64,000 nucleotides of DNA, from assembly GCF_029338315.1 (NCBI RefSeq), contig NZ_CP119794.1:1550001-1614000 (forward strand), given 5' to 3'. A program made the translations under genes and the position numbers. The stretch is from Haloarcula regularis. GTDB taxonomy: Archaea; Halobacteriota; Halobacteria; Halobacteriales; Haloarculaceae. Of the stretch, positions 35,631 through 44,839 are shown piece after piece. Below the pieces are notes generated by a model. It saw only the letters and a program-made list of their open reading frames with translations. It was not told the origin of the DNA and made no database searches. Within the stretch, counting starts at the first letter, position 1; each line of letters starts with the position of its first letter.

Positions 35631-35940
35631 TACGCGACACCAGTCAGGTTCGTGTGCGTGTCTGCTGACCGTAGCCGGATTACTGTGTCGCTTTCTGTCG
35701 TTTCCATCTCGGAGAGAGTCCGGAAACGGATATCGTGTTTGTCGTAGGCGCACGCGTGCGTAGACGGAGGCGAGCATGGATCCGGATCGGACACCACGCC
35801 GTTCAAGCACGAACGTGGCTGCAACCGGTACGGCTACTTCGGCGTCAGCAACCCGTCGATTCCACCGTGATCCAGCTCGCGTTTCAACACCCGGAGGGGT
35901 GCGGCTCGGTCGCCTCCAAGCGACGCAGCCGTGGTTCAAC
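35631..35940. other. Gene-free stretch left of the IS6 element
   Basis: No complete gene is supported. One plus-strand frame reads DTTPFKHERGCNRYGYFGV and stops at about 35860; it could be the tail of a gene cut by rearrangement, but nothing upstream continues it. The left end of the IS starts at 35941. Confidence 0.35.
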
Positions 35941-36738
35941 TGTTAGTAGGCGGAGTCCCCTTCCTCAAGGAGCGATCGAAGGGAGCGAGTAGGGAGGGGA
36001 GGAGCGCGTTCGTATTGGCTACAAACGCCAACCCATGGGTAGTGTTTGGTTTGGAGCATTGTGCCAGCGAGCGAAGGTCTACAACCATGTTTCGGCGGTT
36101 TCCGGTTCGGCGTGGCTGAAGCAGTTCGAAAACGACGAGAGTCGGCGACGAAGTTCTCGAAACATTCGTTCGACGGCATTCCGATTTCCGTGACGACACA
36201 TCTGAAATCGAAGTCCAGCTCGGGAAAGTGCAGTTTGGAGGTTTGAGCGCCATCGACGAGAAAGACGGCAGTTTCGACATCGTGTTTTTCCCGGAGTTCG
36301 CGCAGGAAAATGTCTGTGAGGGCGGTCGTAGTCGTCGAAAAGAGCTGAACGTGAAGCAGCTCGTTCGTTGCTGGATCGGCGGCGTACAGCCAGAATTGCT
36401 GGTCGTTGATTCGAATCACCGTTTCGTCGAGCACGATCTGATTCGGTGATTTGCCGGATTCGGGCTGTAGATCGGCTTTCTGCACCCAATCGTGGACGGC
36501 TTTTCGACTACGTTGGACACCCATCGCTTCGAGTAATTCGACGGTATTCGACAGCGAGAGTCCCGCAACGTGCGATTGAATACCCAGCGCCATCGCTGAC
36601 TCGGGTGTCCGCTCGCGCTCCACAAAACCCAAATCAATCCAGTCTCTACATCCGCTGAGGCGGCTGATTTTTGACATAGGCACCACAAAATCCGTCCGCC
36701 TCACTTTTCACCCTTAACTAAACACCGCCAACTAAACG
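35941..36738 (-). mobile_element. IS6-family insertion sequence remnant
   Basis: The left end TGTTAGTAGGCGGAGT (35941-35956) matches the reverse complement of the right end (GTTTAGTTGGCGGTGT, 36722-36737) at most positions, giving imperfect terminal inverted repeats. The 0.8-kb length and the single DDE transposase fit haloarchaeal IS6 elements. No 8-base target duplication is visible at the flanks, which suggests recombination after insertion. The right end lies only a few bases before the gene at 36742. Confidence 0.75.
36019..36677 (-). pseudogene. IS6-family transposase, inactivated
   Basis: The protein starts MSKISRLSGCRDWIDLGFVE, then SHVAGLSLSNTVELLEAMGV and the helix-turn-helix HDWVQKADLQP. 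The DDE residues are visible as LDETVI, FLVDGAQ and NAVERMF. The frame shifts near 36195 (between DFDFR and HGNRNAVERM), and a TAG replaces a probable CAG codon after ETAETWL. Two separate lesions indicate real decay rather than a single read error. Confidence 0.85.
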
Positions 36739-36741
36739 GGT

Positions 36742-36981
36742 ATGTCCCACTACGAGGCTTCCTTCGAGATAGACTCGAAGACAGATTCGTACGCCGCTCG
36801 GCGCATGCTGGAGCAGGTGTACGATACGATTCGAGAAGAATCACAGAGCATCCAAGAAGGGGCGGACGACGCCGACGACCTCCTGGAAGAGTTCCGTACG
36901 CTTCGAGACGCAGCGAAGCGGCCCACGCCGGGGCGGCTGACCATCATCTACGAACAATACGACGACGACTTCGCGGACTGA
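36742..36981 (+). CDS. Small acidic helical protein of unknown function
   Basis: The 79-residue product is MSHYEASFEIDSKTDSYAAR, followed by MLEQVYDTIREESQSI and a helical region with LLEEFRTLRDAAKR, ending GRLTIIYEQYDDDFAD. The acidic composition and intact frame support coding. It begins 4 bases past the IS6 terminal repeat, so its native promoter may have been replaced by the insertion. No family recognised. Confidence 0.6.
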   Translation: MSHYEASFEIDSKTDSYAARRMLEQVYDTIREESQSIQEGADDADDLLEEFRTLRDAAKRPTPGRLTIIYEQYDDDFAD

Positions 36982-37125
36982 GGTAGCGGACTTTCCCTTG
37001 GGAATCGGTCCGGTTACGTCTGTGAACCGGCGTGTGCGCGTGTCTCGCTGTCGGGACAAGGAGAGCCCCTCTCGTCCGCTGGTTCCACCAAGTGTTCACT
37101 GTCTGCGTTCGACCCTGCTCTGGAC

Positions 37126-38250
37126 TCACTCCGATTGGTCTCTCCTGGTTTCAGCTGGCTCAGTATCCCGGATGCGAACTGAGCCACCCTCTCCTCGCTT
37201 GGTGAGTTCCCGCTGCGGGAAGGGAATCTTGATGCCTTCTCGGTTGAACGCAGATTTGACGCTTTGGATGACCGCTTGAACCGCGAGCCACTTTCGCTGT
37301 GGTGTTGGGTTTTCTATCCAGAACCGGAGGTCGAGCACGACTGCTGAATCGTCGAATCGGATCGGAAAGACCTGAGGGGCAGGTTGGGTCATAATCTCGT
37401 CGAGATCCGCAATCGCCTCCAGCGCGATAGCCCCCGCATGTGCCGGGTCCACGTCGTAATCGATCCCGATTTCGACACGCTGTCGTAGTTTTCCGTCCAC
37501 ACTTCGATTGATGATCGTTCGATTTCCGACGGCCTCATTCGGGAGGACGACGTGCTCACCGTCGAGATTACGGAGCCGGACATGATTGACCGTGATTTCG
37601 GTTATAAAGCCTTCGTGCTCCCCGATTCTGACCCAGTGGCCGACGTCGAACGGCCGTGAGAGCATCAGGACGAACCCCGCGAGAATCGACGCGAGCGTGC
37701 TTTGGAACGCCAAGCCGAGAATAATCCCGAGGACGCCAGCACCCAACAGGAGGTTGCTCAGTTGAAACCCCCAGAGTGAGAACGTTCCAAATACCGCGAG
37801 GGTGTAGAGTACGATCTGGCTGACGTAGAAGCTGACACGACGCTGGTGCGCCGTCGTCACTCGATTTGTAGAGCGGACGCCGCCCAGAAGCAATCCTTTG
37901 AGAAGTCGTGTGGCAGTGTACGCGGCGATGAAGAGCACGACTGAGAGCAGTACGCGAACACCAGTATCGACACCGAACTGGACGAAGCCCGCGATCTCCA
38001 GCGCGTCAGTCGTTGCATTCCACTTGTTCAACAGGACGAAAGCGACGACGGTAGCCAGTACGAGAAGCAGTCCTGCTCGCACGATTTCGGCCCTCTCGGT
38101 TCGAACGTAGGACTGAAGATACGTTCCGAGATACCAAATCACTCCTCCGATGACAACTGCTCCGGCGATGATCGTCAGAGTCTCGTCGAACGAAGGGCTG
38201 GACTGGAGCAGGACTTGAAGAGGTAGAATATAACACGGAGTTCCTCGCAT
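37126..38250 (-). CDS. MscS-family mechanosensitive channel, second copy
   Basis: The 374-residue protein is intact. It has about five helices, with the pore segment GAGVLGIILGLAFQSTLASI, then the beta domain (HWVRIGEHEGFITEITVNHV, LPNEAVGNRTIINRS) and the cytoplasmic cage (IRFDDSAVVLDLRFWIENP), ending with FPQRELTKRG. It is paralogous to the channel at 13670 but clearly divergent. It should release solutes on hypo-osmotic shock. Confidence 0.93.
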   Translation of the reverse strand: MRGTPCYILPLQVLLQSSPSFDETLTIIAGAVVIGGVIWYLGTYLQSYVRTERAEIVRAGLLLVLATVVAFVLLNKWNATTDALEIAGFVQFGVDTGVRVLLSVVLFIAAYTATRLLKGLLLGGVRSTNRVTTAHQRRVSFYVSQIVLYTLAVFGTFSLWGFQLSNLLLGAGVLGIILGLAFQSTLASILAGFVLMLSRPFDVGHWVRIGEHEGFITEITVNHVRLRNLDGEHVVLPNEAVGNRTIINRSVDGKLRQRVEIGIDYDVDPAHAGAIALEAIADLDEIMTQPAPQVFPIRFDDSAVVLDLRFWIENPTPQRKWLAVQAVIQSVKSAFNREGIKIPFPQRELTKRGEGGSVRIRDTEPAETRRDQSE

Positions 38251-38432
38251 GAGACGTTCAGAGACGGGCTACTTTGATAAAGAACGGGTGATGTCGTGTT
38301 TCGCAGGTGACTGTTAGGAATCTAACTCCGTTGAAGCCCTCAGCGAAGTACAGATTCCACGGGGAATTCACCCGTTTCAGGCCCTGCTACTCGATGAAGA
38401 CAGGTGACCTGTCGCGCAGTACTGGTAAGGCG

Positions 38433-38669
38433 TTATTCGGTAACGCCACCCAGACTCGTCATAGGAGTGGCACCGGCGACGATCGCGCCGGTAGCCAGCA
38501 CTGCCGCTGAAAGGGCAACGAAATCGCCACTTGGTGCGTACCCAGCCAGCCCCGCTCCGACCTGCACAATGAACACGGTCACAAAGAAGCTGGCAATTGC
38601 GAATATCAGTAGGACAATCGACGCAATGATACTACTAACTAACGCCCCGAACGAATCGAGCAGATCCAT
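38433..38669 (-). CDS. Small two-helix membrane protein
   Basis: This 78-residue protein (MDLLDSFGALVSSIIASIVL) has two long hydrophobic helices (LIFAIASFFVTVFIVQVGAG and FVALSAAVLATGAIVAGA) separated by AGYAPSGD. Such small haloarchaeal membrane proteins have no known function. It is upstream of mscS copy 2 on the same strand, but 182 bases apart. Confidence 0.6.
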   Translation of the reverse strand: MDLLDSFGALVSSIIASIVLLIFAIASFFVTVFIVQVGAGLAGYAPSGDFVALSAAVLATGAIVAGATPMTSLGGVTE

Positions 38670-39121
38670 CAGTTGAGAACCTCCCTAAGGTGGAGTGTCC
38701 GCACGCCGATATGGCTTGGGTTCTTGAAAAGTAGGCTCTCAGTACCGAGACTCCTCCGCCCACCGACCAAACGACCGCTCACTAGAAACGGTGTCGAACC
38801 GCAGGGGTTCCACGGCCTTCACCATCTCTGAGTCAACGGGCGGGTGCTCGCGAGTGACTGTGGATTACAGAGATGCCGTTCAGATTCTCGAGAGCTGTCG
38901 TATGCGATAACTGACGAAGACCGACAACGCGGGTACTTGAGGCCTTGCCGACGCTCACCTCTAAAATCAGCAATTCGAATGGGAACGTTGCGTTCGGGTG
39001 ACGCGGACGCATCACCTGTGCCCGCTACGCTTTCACAGCGCTACCCGACCAACAATCTGCTTCCGAAGAGCGTACAGCGAAACATCGGCCCACGCCATGA
39101 GGAGACTGCGGCTGTCCCAGC
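38670..39121. other. Gene-free stretch before the CDC48 gene
   Basis: No coding frame here has the acidic composition of genuine genes in this window, and several frames are broken. Short frames such as MAWADVSLYALRKQIVGR on the minus strand could be debris of a lost gene or transposase, but I cannot assign them. No clear RNA fold was noticed. Confidence 0.4.
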
Positions 39122-41293
39122 CTATGACTCGTCTGTCAGCTCTGTGAGTGCCGCGTCGAAATGCGCCTGGGTGAGGACAATATCCTCGACGGCCGTCGGT
39201 TCGCCACCGGACTGGGAGCGAACGTGTTCGCGAACGGCGGCGGTAGCCGCGCCGCGACACAGCGCGGCCACATCCGCTCCCACGAGGCCGTCCATGTCGG
39301 CGGCTAGCTGGTCCAGGTCCACGTCGTCTGCCAGCGGCCGCTTGCGGGTGTGAATCGCCAGAATCTCGCGACGAGTCGCCTCGTCGGGCACCCCGACCGC
39401 GATCTTGCGCTCGATGCGGCCCGCTCGCGTCAGCGCATCGTCGATGAGGTCTGGCCGGTTCGTGGCGGCGACCACGACCACGTCTTCGAGTTCCTCTAAC
39501 CCATCGAGTTCGGTCAGCAACTGCGAGACGACACGTTCGCCGACCTGATTGTCCCCGCCACCGCTTCCGCGCTTGCTGGCGATGGCATCGATTTCGTCGA
39601 AGAATATCACGGTGGGCGCGTTCGAGCGCGCTTTCTCGAATATTTCTCGGACACCTTTCTCACTCTCACCGACGTACTTATCGAACAGCTCGGGGCCTTT
39701 CACCGAGATGAAGTTCGACTGTGCCTCGTTCGCCACTGCCTTGGCGAGCAGGGTCTTACCGGTGCCGGGCGGTCCGTGCAGCAGAATCCCCTTCGTCGAC
39801 TGGAGGTCGACTTGTTTGTAGGCATCGGGGTAGGCGAGCGGCCATTCGATGGCTTCACGCAGTCGCTCTTTGGTCTCGGCGAGGCCACCGACATCGTCCC
39901 ACGTCACGTCGGGCTTCTCGACGAACACCTCTCGGAGCGCGCTCGGGTCAATCTCCCGAAGCGCCGAACGGAAATCACCTTCAGTGACGTCGAGCGTCTC
40001 GAGCGTCTCGGCGCTTATCTCGTCGCCTTCGAGGTCTAAGTCCGGGCGGACGCGCCGGAGTGCGTTCATCGCCGACTCGCGGACCAGGCTTTCGAGGTCC
40101 GCGCCGACGAAGCCGTGCGTGTTATCGGCGTACGTATCGAGATCGACGTCTTCGGCGATGGGCATCTCGCGGGTGTGAATCTGGAGCACTTCCTTCCGGC
40201 CCTGTGTGTCGGGCGCGCCGATCTCGATTTCGCGGTCGAATCGCCCGCCGCGCCGGAGGGCGTTGTCGATGGAGTCGACGCGGTTCGTCGTCCCGATGAC
40301 CGTCACCTGGCCGCGCTCCTCGAGGCCGTCCATCAGCGAGAGCAGTTGGGCGACGACCCGGCGCTCGACCTCGCCCTGGGTGTCGTCGCGCTTCGGAGCG
40401 ATGGAGTCGATCTCGTCGATGAAGATAATCGCGGGCTCGTTCTCGGCGGCCTCGTCGAACACCTCACGGAGTCGCTCCTCGCTCTCGCCGTGGTATTTCG
40501 ACATTATCTCCGGCCCGCTGATAGTCGAGAAGTTGGCGTCTATCTCGTTGGCGACCGCCTTCGCTATCAGCGTCTTCCCAGTCCCCGGAGGGCCGTGAAG
40601 CAAGACGCCCTGGGGCGGTTCGATACCGAGCGCCTGGAACAGTTCGGGGTGTGTCATCGGCAACTCGATCATCTCCCGCACCTGGTCGAGCTCGTCGTCC
40701 AGCCCACCGACGTCTTCGTACGTGACGCCCGGTAGCTCGGCAGCCGAACTCTCGACGTCGCCCGCCGCGTCGACGGCCTCGGTAGATCGGTCGACGACCT
40801 CGACGTCGGTCGACCCCGTGACGACGACTGTTCCCTCGGGGTCGGTACCGACGACGCGTATCGGAATCCGGCGGTTCGAGCGCCCCATCGCCGCGCCGAG
40901 TCCGAGCGAGAGCGGGATGGTCTGGCCCGCCTGCACAGCCCGGTTGGCGAGCTTCTCGCGGAGATACGAGGAGAGATTCCCTCGAATCTGGAGACCCTCG
41001 GGGAGCGCAACCGACAGCGTCGCCGCTGGTTCCACGTCTGCGGCTCTGACCGAGACGAGCCGGTCGAGGCGTGCGCCGATCGCCTTCCGCGTCTGCCCGT
41101 CGATACCGAGGATCCCGCGCTGTCGCTCGCCGGTCTGTCCCGGCCGGACACGGACGACTGCAGTGCCGCCGTCGCCGTCGATGCGGACGAACTCACCGCT
41201 GTCGATGCCGAGTTCCGACATCGCCTCGCGGTCTATCGCTGCGATACCCTTGCCTGCACTCTGCCTGTCGAGCGGCTTCACAATCAATTTCAT
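39122..41293 (-). CDS. CDC48/VAT-type AAA+ ATPase
   Basis: The 723-residue protein has the CDC48 N-domain ([20 protein letters not shown], double-psi barrel) and two AAA modules. D1 has [17 protein letters not shown] and [15 protein letters not shown]2 has [17 protein letters not shown] and [14 protein letters not shown], plus [15 protein letters not shown] with the Arg finger region. It unfolds proteins for the 20S proteasome and remodels complexes. The C-terminal tail is acidic but lacks a clear HbYX motif (it ends LTDES). Haloarchaea often have several CDC48 paralogues. Confidence 0.95.
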   Translation of the reverse strand: MKLIVKPLDRQSAGKGIAAIDREAMSELGIDSGEFVRIDGDGGTAVVRVRPGQTGERQRGILGIDGQTRKAIGARLDRLVSVRAADVEPAATLSVALPEGLQIRGNLSSYLREKLANRAVQAGQTIPLSLGLGAAMGRSNRRIPIRVVGTDPEGTVVVTGSTDVEVVDRSTEAVDAAGDVESSAAELPGVTYEDVGGLDDELDQVREMIELPMTHPELFQALGIEPPQGVLLHGPPGTGKTLIAKAVANEIDANFSTISGPEIMSKYHGESEERLREVFDEAAENEPAIIFIDEIDSIAPKRDDTQGEVERRVVAQLLSLMDGLEERGQVTVIGTTNRVDSIDNALRRGGRFDREIEIGAPDTQGRKEVLQIHTREMPIAEDVDLDTYADNTHGFVGADLESLVRESAMNALRRVRPDLDLEGDEISAETLETLDVTEGDFRSALREIDPSALREVFVEKPDVTWDDVGGLAETKERLREAIEWPLAYPDAYKQVDLQSTKGILLHGPPGTGKTLLAKAVANEAQSNFISVKGPELFDKYVGESEKGVREIFEKARSNAPTVIFFDEIDAIASKRGSGGGDNQVGERVVSQLLTELDGLEELEDVVVVAATNRPDLIDDALTRAGRIERKIAVGVPDEATRREILAIHTRKRPLADDVDLDQLAADMDGLVGADVAALCRGAATAAVREHVRSQSGGEPTAVEDIVLTQAHFDAALTELTDES

Positions 41294-41421
41294 CAGTAGT
41301 CACCGTCCAGACTGCACTCGAAAGGAGTGACGCGGCTGTCCACGTCGTCGAGACAGATACAGAACTGGAACTGCACATACTACTGTTCCGTGACACAAAT
41401 ACCTGTGTGTCTACGTTCCTG

Positions 41422-41823
41422 TCAGGCGCCGAGCCACCAGCCGTACGGTTGCTCCCGGCCGTCTGGATTCGGATGCTTCTTCGACTGGCCGTAGGCCTTG
41501 CTCTTGAGGAGCTGTCGCTCGATAGCGTTGGCCGCCAGACGGAGGGCGTGTGTCGCGCCGTAGCCCTCACCGTCTGCCGTGAAGTAGCCTCGGTCGATGA
41601 CGAGACGGATGCGGGCCAGCACCGTCGGAACACCCCGTGACGACTCCGTGTGTTCGTGCAGTTCGACACTCGCCGTGATCACGGTCATGTCGCCGGACTT
41701 CGAGGTGACGCTGTCGATACCCATCAAGACATCGTCTCGCGTCAGGCCCTCGAACTTATCGAGGAAATAGGACGCCTGCGTAGCGAATGGTTCGGCCGCA
41801 CCCAGCGTGAACTCCAGGCGCAC
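41422..41823 (-). CDS. Stand-alone HPF/RaiA-like domain protein, paralogue of the CBS-HPF fusion
   Basis: This 133-residue protein from a GTG start is closely related to the last 115 residues of the protein at 52474: both share RGYFTADGEGYG, HALRLAANA, ERQLLK and a GWWLG end. The domain resembles short ribosome hibernation factors. Without its own CBS domains it could be an unregulated partner or a truncated copy; the first 25 residues (RLEFTLGAAEPFATQASYFL) are unlike the fusion protein. It is divergent from the gene at 41871, only 47 bases away. Confidence 0.6.
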   Translation of the reverse strand: MRLEFTLGAAEPFATQASYFLDKFEGLTRDDVLMGIDSVTSKSGDMTVITASVELHEHTESSRGVPTVLARIRLVIDRGYFTADGEGYGATHALRLAANAIERQLLKSKAYGQSKKHPNPDGREQPYGWWLGA

Positions 41824-41870
41824 CTACCCTGCACCACAGGACTATCCGACTGGAGAGCCTATGGTATGAA

Positions 41871-42470
41871 ATGGCAGATAATAAAGGCGGTCGAGACAAG
41901 CAAGCGCGAGACGCTGAGAGGCGACAGCAAGAGCGTGAGGTCGCCACTGAACTGGAGCGGGGAGACGAAACAGAGCCACCGGTCGAGGCGGCGGAACTCG
42001 GCGATTTCGAGGGGGAACTCGAAGCAATGAACTTCCCAGCGACGGGGACCGAGATCGTCGCAACACTTGGCGACCGCACGATTGAATCGGTCAAGGGGAG
42101 CTACACGGTCGGGGATCTCGTCCCGGAGACGGACGAGGAGACGTTCGACTCGCCGGCTGCCGTGCGAGTGCAAGTACAGCGGCCGACAGTTGCGGCGGCG
42201 ATGAAACGAGTCGTCGAATCGAGTGAGACGCTTCGAAATACGGAGTTCAGCTGGACACAGCGCAAAGCCTACGAGATGACGTTCCAGGAACTCGAATCGA
42301 TCGACGCCGACGACGACGACGAAGGAATCACAGCTATCAGCGACTGGATCGTCGACCAAATCCACGAGAAAGAGAAGCTTCCGTCGTCCCGAGCTGTGCG
42401 CAGACAAGCGGCCAAGTTCTGTCGGGCGAACGGCTATCAGGTCAGGGTCGACGAGTGGCTCGGCATCTAG
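41871..42470 (+). CDS. DUF5789-like haloarchaeal protein
   Basis: The 199-residue acidic protein has a charged N-terminal helix (KGGRDKQARDAERRQQERE) and then the pattern FEGELEAMNFPATGTEIVA, ESVKGSYTVGDLVPE and SPAAVRVQVQRPTV, which I recall from the DUF5789 family. The C-terminal half is longer than usual (AISDWIVDQIHEKEKLPSSR). Function unknown. Confidence 0.65.
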   Translation: MADNKGGRDKQARDAERRQQEREVATELERGDETEPPVEAAELGDFEGELEAMNFPATGTEIVATLGDRTIESVKGSYTVGDLVPETDEETFDSPAAVRVQVQRPTVAAAMKRVVESSETLRNTEFSWTQRKAYEMTFQELESIDADDDDEGITAISDWIVDQIHEKEKLPSSRAVRRQAAKFCRANGYQVRVDEWLGI

Positions 42471-42753
42471 AGCCACGAGCACGGGCATCCGTGGTAGCGA
42501 GCGCCGTCACATGCCAAGCGTGACCGATACGCACACCTACCGAACGGCCGTTTCAGGAGGAACGGTCCCGAGCCAACAGATTGCAACGGAACCGTAAATC
42601 GCACCCACCCACGAGCGGGCAATAGCGAACGAGCGGGGAGTCATCGTTCATACGATATCCGCATCGCAGTCGCCTGCGATTCGTGGAAACGCTGATCGCA
42701 GAAGACCAGTGCGGTATCCATCCCTACAAGTGCCCTCGCGTCCGAAATAGACT

Positions 42754-44094
42754 ATGGTTGATCTGATTTCTCTCGGCGGACTGCTCCTCGCCTTCTTTCT
42801 CGTCATCATGAACGGGGTCTTCGTCGCTGCGGAGTTCGCGTTCGTCAAAGTCCGTCCCACGCAGGTGAACGCACTCGTCGAACGCGGGAAACCGGGGGCC
42901 GCACTCGTGCAGGACATCATCAAGAATCTGGATGGCTATCTGGCGGTCAGTCAACTCGGCATCACGCTCTCGTCACTCGGTCTCGGCTGGATCGGTGAGC
43001 CGGCCGTGGCAGCACTCATCGAACCGGCTCTCGGCCAGTTTCTTCCGTCGGGGACGATCCATCTCGTGGCGTTCGCCCTCGGATTCGGCTTCATCACGTT
43101 CCTCCACGTGGTGTTCGGCGAACTCGCGCCGAAGACGTTCGCTATTCAGGAGGCCACGCGTGTCGCGCTCCTTTTAGCCCCGCTCATGAAGTTCTTCTAC
43201 TACGTGTTCGTGCCCGGCATCATCGTCTTCAACGGGACGGCCAACTACTTCACCCGCCTCGCTGGCGTCTCCCCGGCGTCCGAGAGCGAGGAAACCCACA
43301 CCGAATCTGAGATTCGGATGATCCTCACCCGCTCGGAGGAGACGGGACACATCGACCTCGACGAAGTCGAGATGATCGAGAGCGTCTTCGAACTCGGGGA
43401 CACGGTCGCCCGCGAGGTCATGGTTCCGCGTCCAGACGTCGAAACCGTGACTGCCTCGATGCCACTCTCGGAACTCCGGTCGGTTGCCGCAACCGGGGCG
43501 TACACGCGCTATCTCGTACTCGACGAGGACGGGAACCAACCGCTTGGATTCGTCCACGCCAAGGACATCCTGCGAGCGAGCGAAGTCGAGATGGAGCAGG
43601 ACAGCACGGTCACAGCGCGTGAGCTCGCACGAGCGGTCCTCACAGTCCCGGAAACACGTCGGATCGACACGATCCTCGCCGAGTTCCAGACGCGTGGGGA
43701 AGGCCAGATGGCCGTCGTCGTCGACGAGTGGGGCGTCTTCGAGGGCATCGTGACCATCGAGGACATCCTCGAAGAGATCGTGGGCGATATCCAGGACGAA
43801 TTTGACACGGGTGCTCAGGAGCCGTCGATCGAGCAGAGAAGCGACGGAACGTACGTCGTCGACGGAGGGGTCCCCATCCAGGACGTGAACGACCAGCTCG
43901 ACTCTCGATTCGAGAGCGACGACGTGGAGACGATCGGTGGATTGGTCTTCAGTCGTCTCGGCAGAGTTCCGGAAGTGGGCGACCAAATCGAAGAGGACGG
44001 GTACGTCCTTCAGGTCGAGACGGTCGATGACACGCGAATCGAACGGCTCGTGATTCAGGAGGCAGAGGCGATACAGGAGACGGACGACGAGTAG
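42754..44094 (+). CDS. CNNM/CorC-type membrane protein with CBS pair (hemolysin family)
   Basis: The 446-residue protein has a DUF21 membrane domain (about residues 1-190; LLLAFFLVIMNGVFVAAEF, QLGITLSSLGLGWIGE), a CBS pair (MVPRPDVETV through VTIEDILEEIVGDIQDEFD) and a C-terminal CorC_HlyC domain (YVVDGGVPIQDVNDQL). This architecture is linked to Mg2+ or Co2+ export and resistance. It lies in a block rich in CBS-domain and ion-transport genes. The start is MVDLISLGGL. Confidence 0.93.
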   Translation: MVDLISLGGLLLAFFLVIMNGVFVAAEFAFVKVRPTQVNALVERGKPGAALVQDIIKNLDGYLAVSQLGITLSSLGLGWIGEPAVAALIEPALGQFLPSGTIHLVAFALGFGFITFLHVVFGELAPKTFAIQEATRVALLLAPLMKFFYYVFVPGIIVFNGTANYFTRLAGVSPASESEETHTESEIRMILTRSEETGHIDLDEVEMIESVFELGDTVAREVMVPRPDVETVTASMPLSELRSVAATGAYTRYLVLDEDGNQPLGFVHAKDILRASEVEMEQDSTVTARELARAVLTVPETRRIDTILAEFQTRGEGQMAVVVDEWGVFEGIVTIEDILEEIVGDIQDEFDTGAQEPSIEQRSDGTYVVDGGVPIQDVNDQLDSRFESDDVETIGGLVFSRLGRVPEVGDQIEEDGYVLQVETVDDTRIERLVIQEAEAIQETDDE

Positions 44095-44162
44095 CGTCCG
44101 AGTCCAGCTCGGGACAGCAACGAAACGGCCCCAAGGCGATAGGAGACCCGTGAACGAACCCG

Positions 44163-44729
44163 TCACGGCGAGCGTTGAATAATGGTGATGAGCTGTGACT
44201 TCGGAAGCCACTCGTCAGAGAGATAGGGAACGTCGTCCCGCATCTCGAATCTCTGGTGCTCTTCCTGTAGTTTGTCGTTCAACCGCTTTCGACGGTCGCT
44301 ATCGACTGCAGTGGTCTCTATTCCGTGTTCGAGCGAATGTATCTTGTGTGCGACCTGCATGAGTCGACGACCCGGTGCGGAGTCCTTGAAGAGAACCGCA
44401 TCTTCGGTTTCCCGTGAGATGTATCCGACAAACGTGGTGGCCGGATTTTCCCGCACATCGCCCGTTTTCTCGTCGGCGAGCCACGCCGGAAGCTGGATGA
44501 ACACGTCATCTTCGTTCAGGAGGCCCAACAATTGCCACAGTCGATGCGTATCTTGCTCGTTGATGAGACCCCGCTCTCGTGCCGCCTCTAAAGACACACC
44601 GCGGGCATCAAGCGTCTCTGAGTGCCACCTGCGAGCGAACGAATCGTAGTCAGCGTACGTTCTACTAGCGTCAACCACTATCAAGTAGAGAGAAGAGCGA
44701 GACAAAGAAGGGTTCTGCCTCGCGGACAA
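44163..44729 (-). CDS. Soluble haloarchaeal protein of unknown function
   Basis: The 188-residue product contains SFARRWHSETLDARGVSLEA, LWQLLGLLNEDDVFIQLPAW and ETEDAVLFKDSAPGRRLMQV. It is mixed alpha/beta with no membrane helices. No family recognised. It is convergent with the CNNM gene and divergent from the SLC13 gene. An alternative start inside the first 25 residues is possible because the N-terminus (SARQNPSLSRSSLYLIVV) is unusually basic. Confidence 0.55.
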   Translation of the reverse strand: MSARQNPSLSRSSLYLIVVDASRTYADYDSFARRWHSETLDARGVSLEAARERGLINEQDTHRLWQLLGLLNEDDVFIQLPAWLADEKTGDVRENPATTFVGYISRETEDAVLFKDSAPGRRLMQVAHKIHSLEHGIETTAVDSDRRKRLNDKLQEEHQRFEMRDDVPYLSDEWLPKSQLITIIQRSP

Positions 44730-44839
44730 CAGTTACAGCGTCGCCGAGCAGAGCCATCCGACAGGATTGCAACTGGATCCACAATCGGGAGACACGTGGA
44801 GATACCAGACCTTTTCCCGCGTAGCTGCCTCTAGACAGT

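Noticed and set aside
35770..35862. Small gene ending GRYFGV-like frame (DTTPFKHERGCNRYGYFGV)
   Set aside because: It has no start codon and a stop directly upstream; kept only as a possible fragment.
38670..39121. Transposase remnant before cdc48
   Set aside because: Only very short frames with no recognisable motif; no inverted repeats. Not enough to call.
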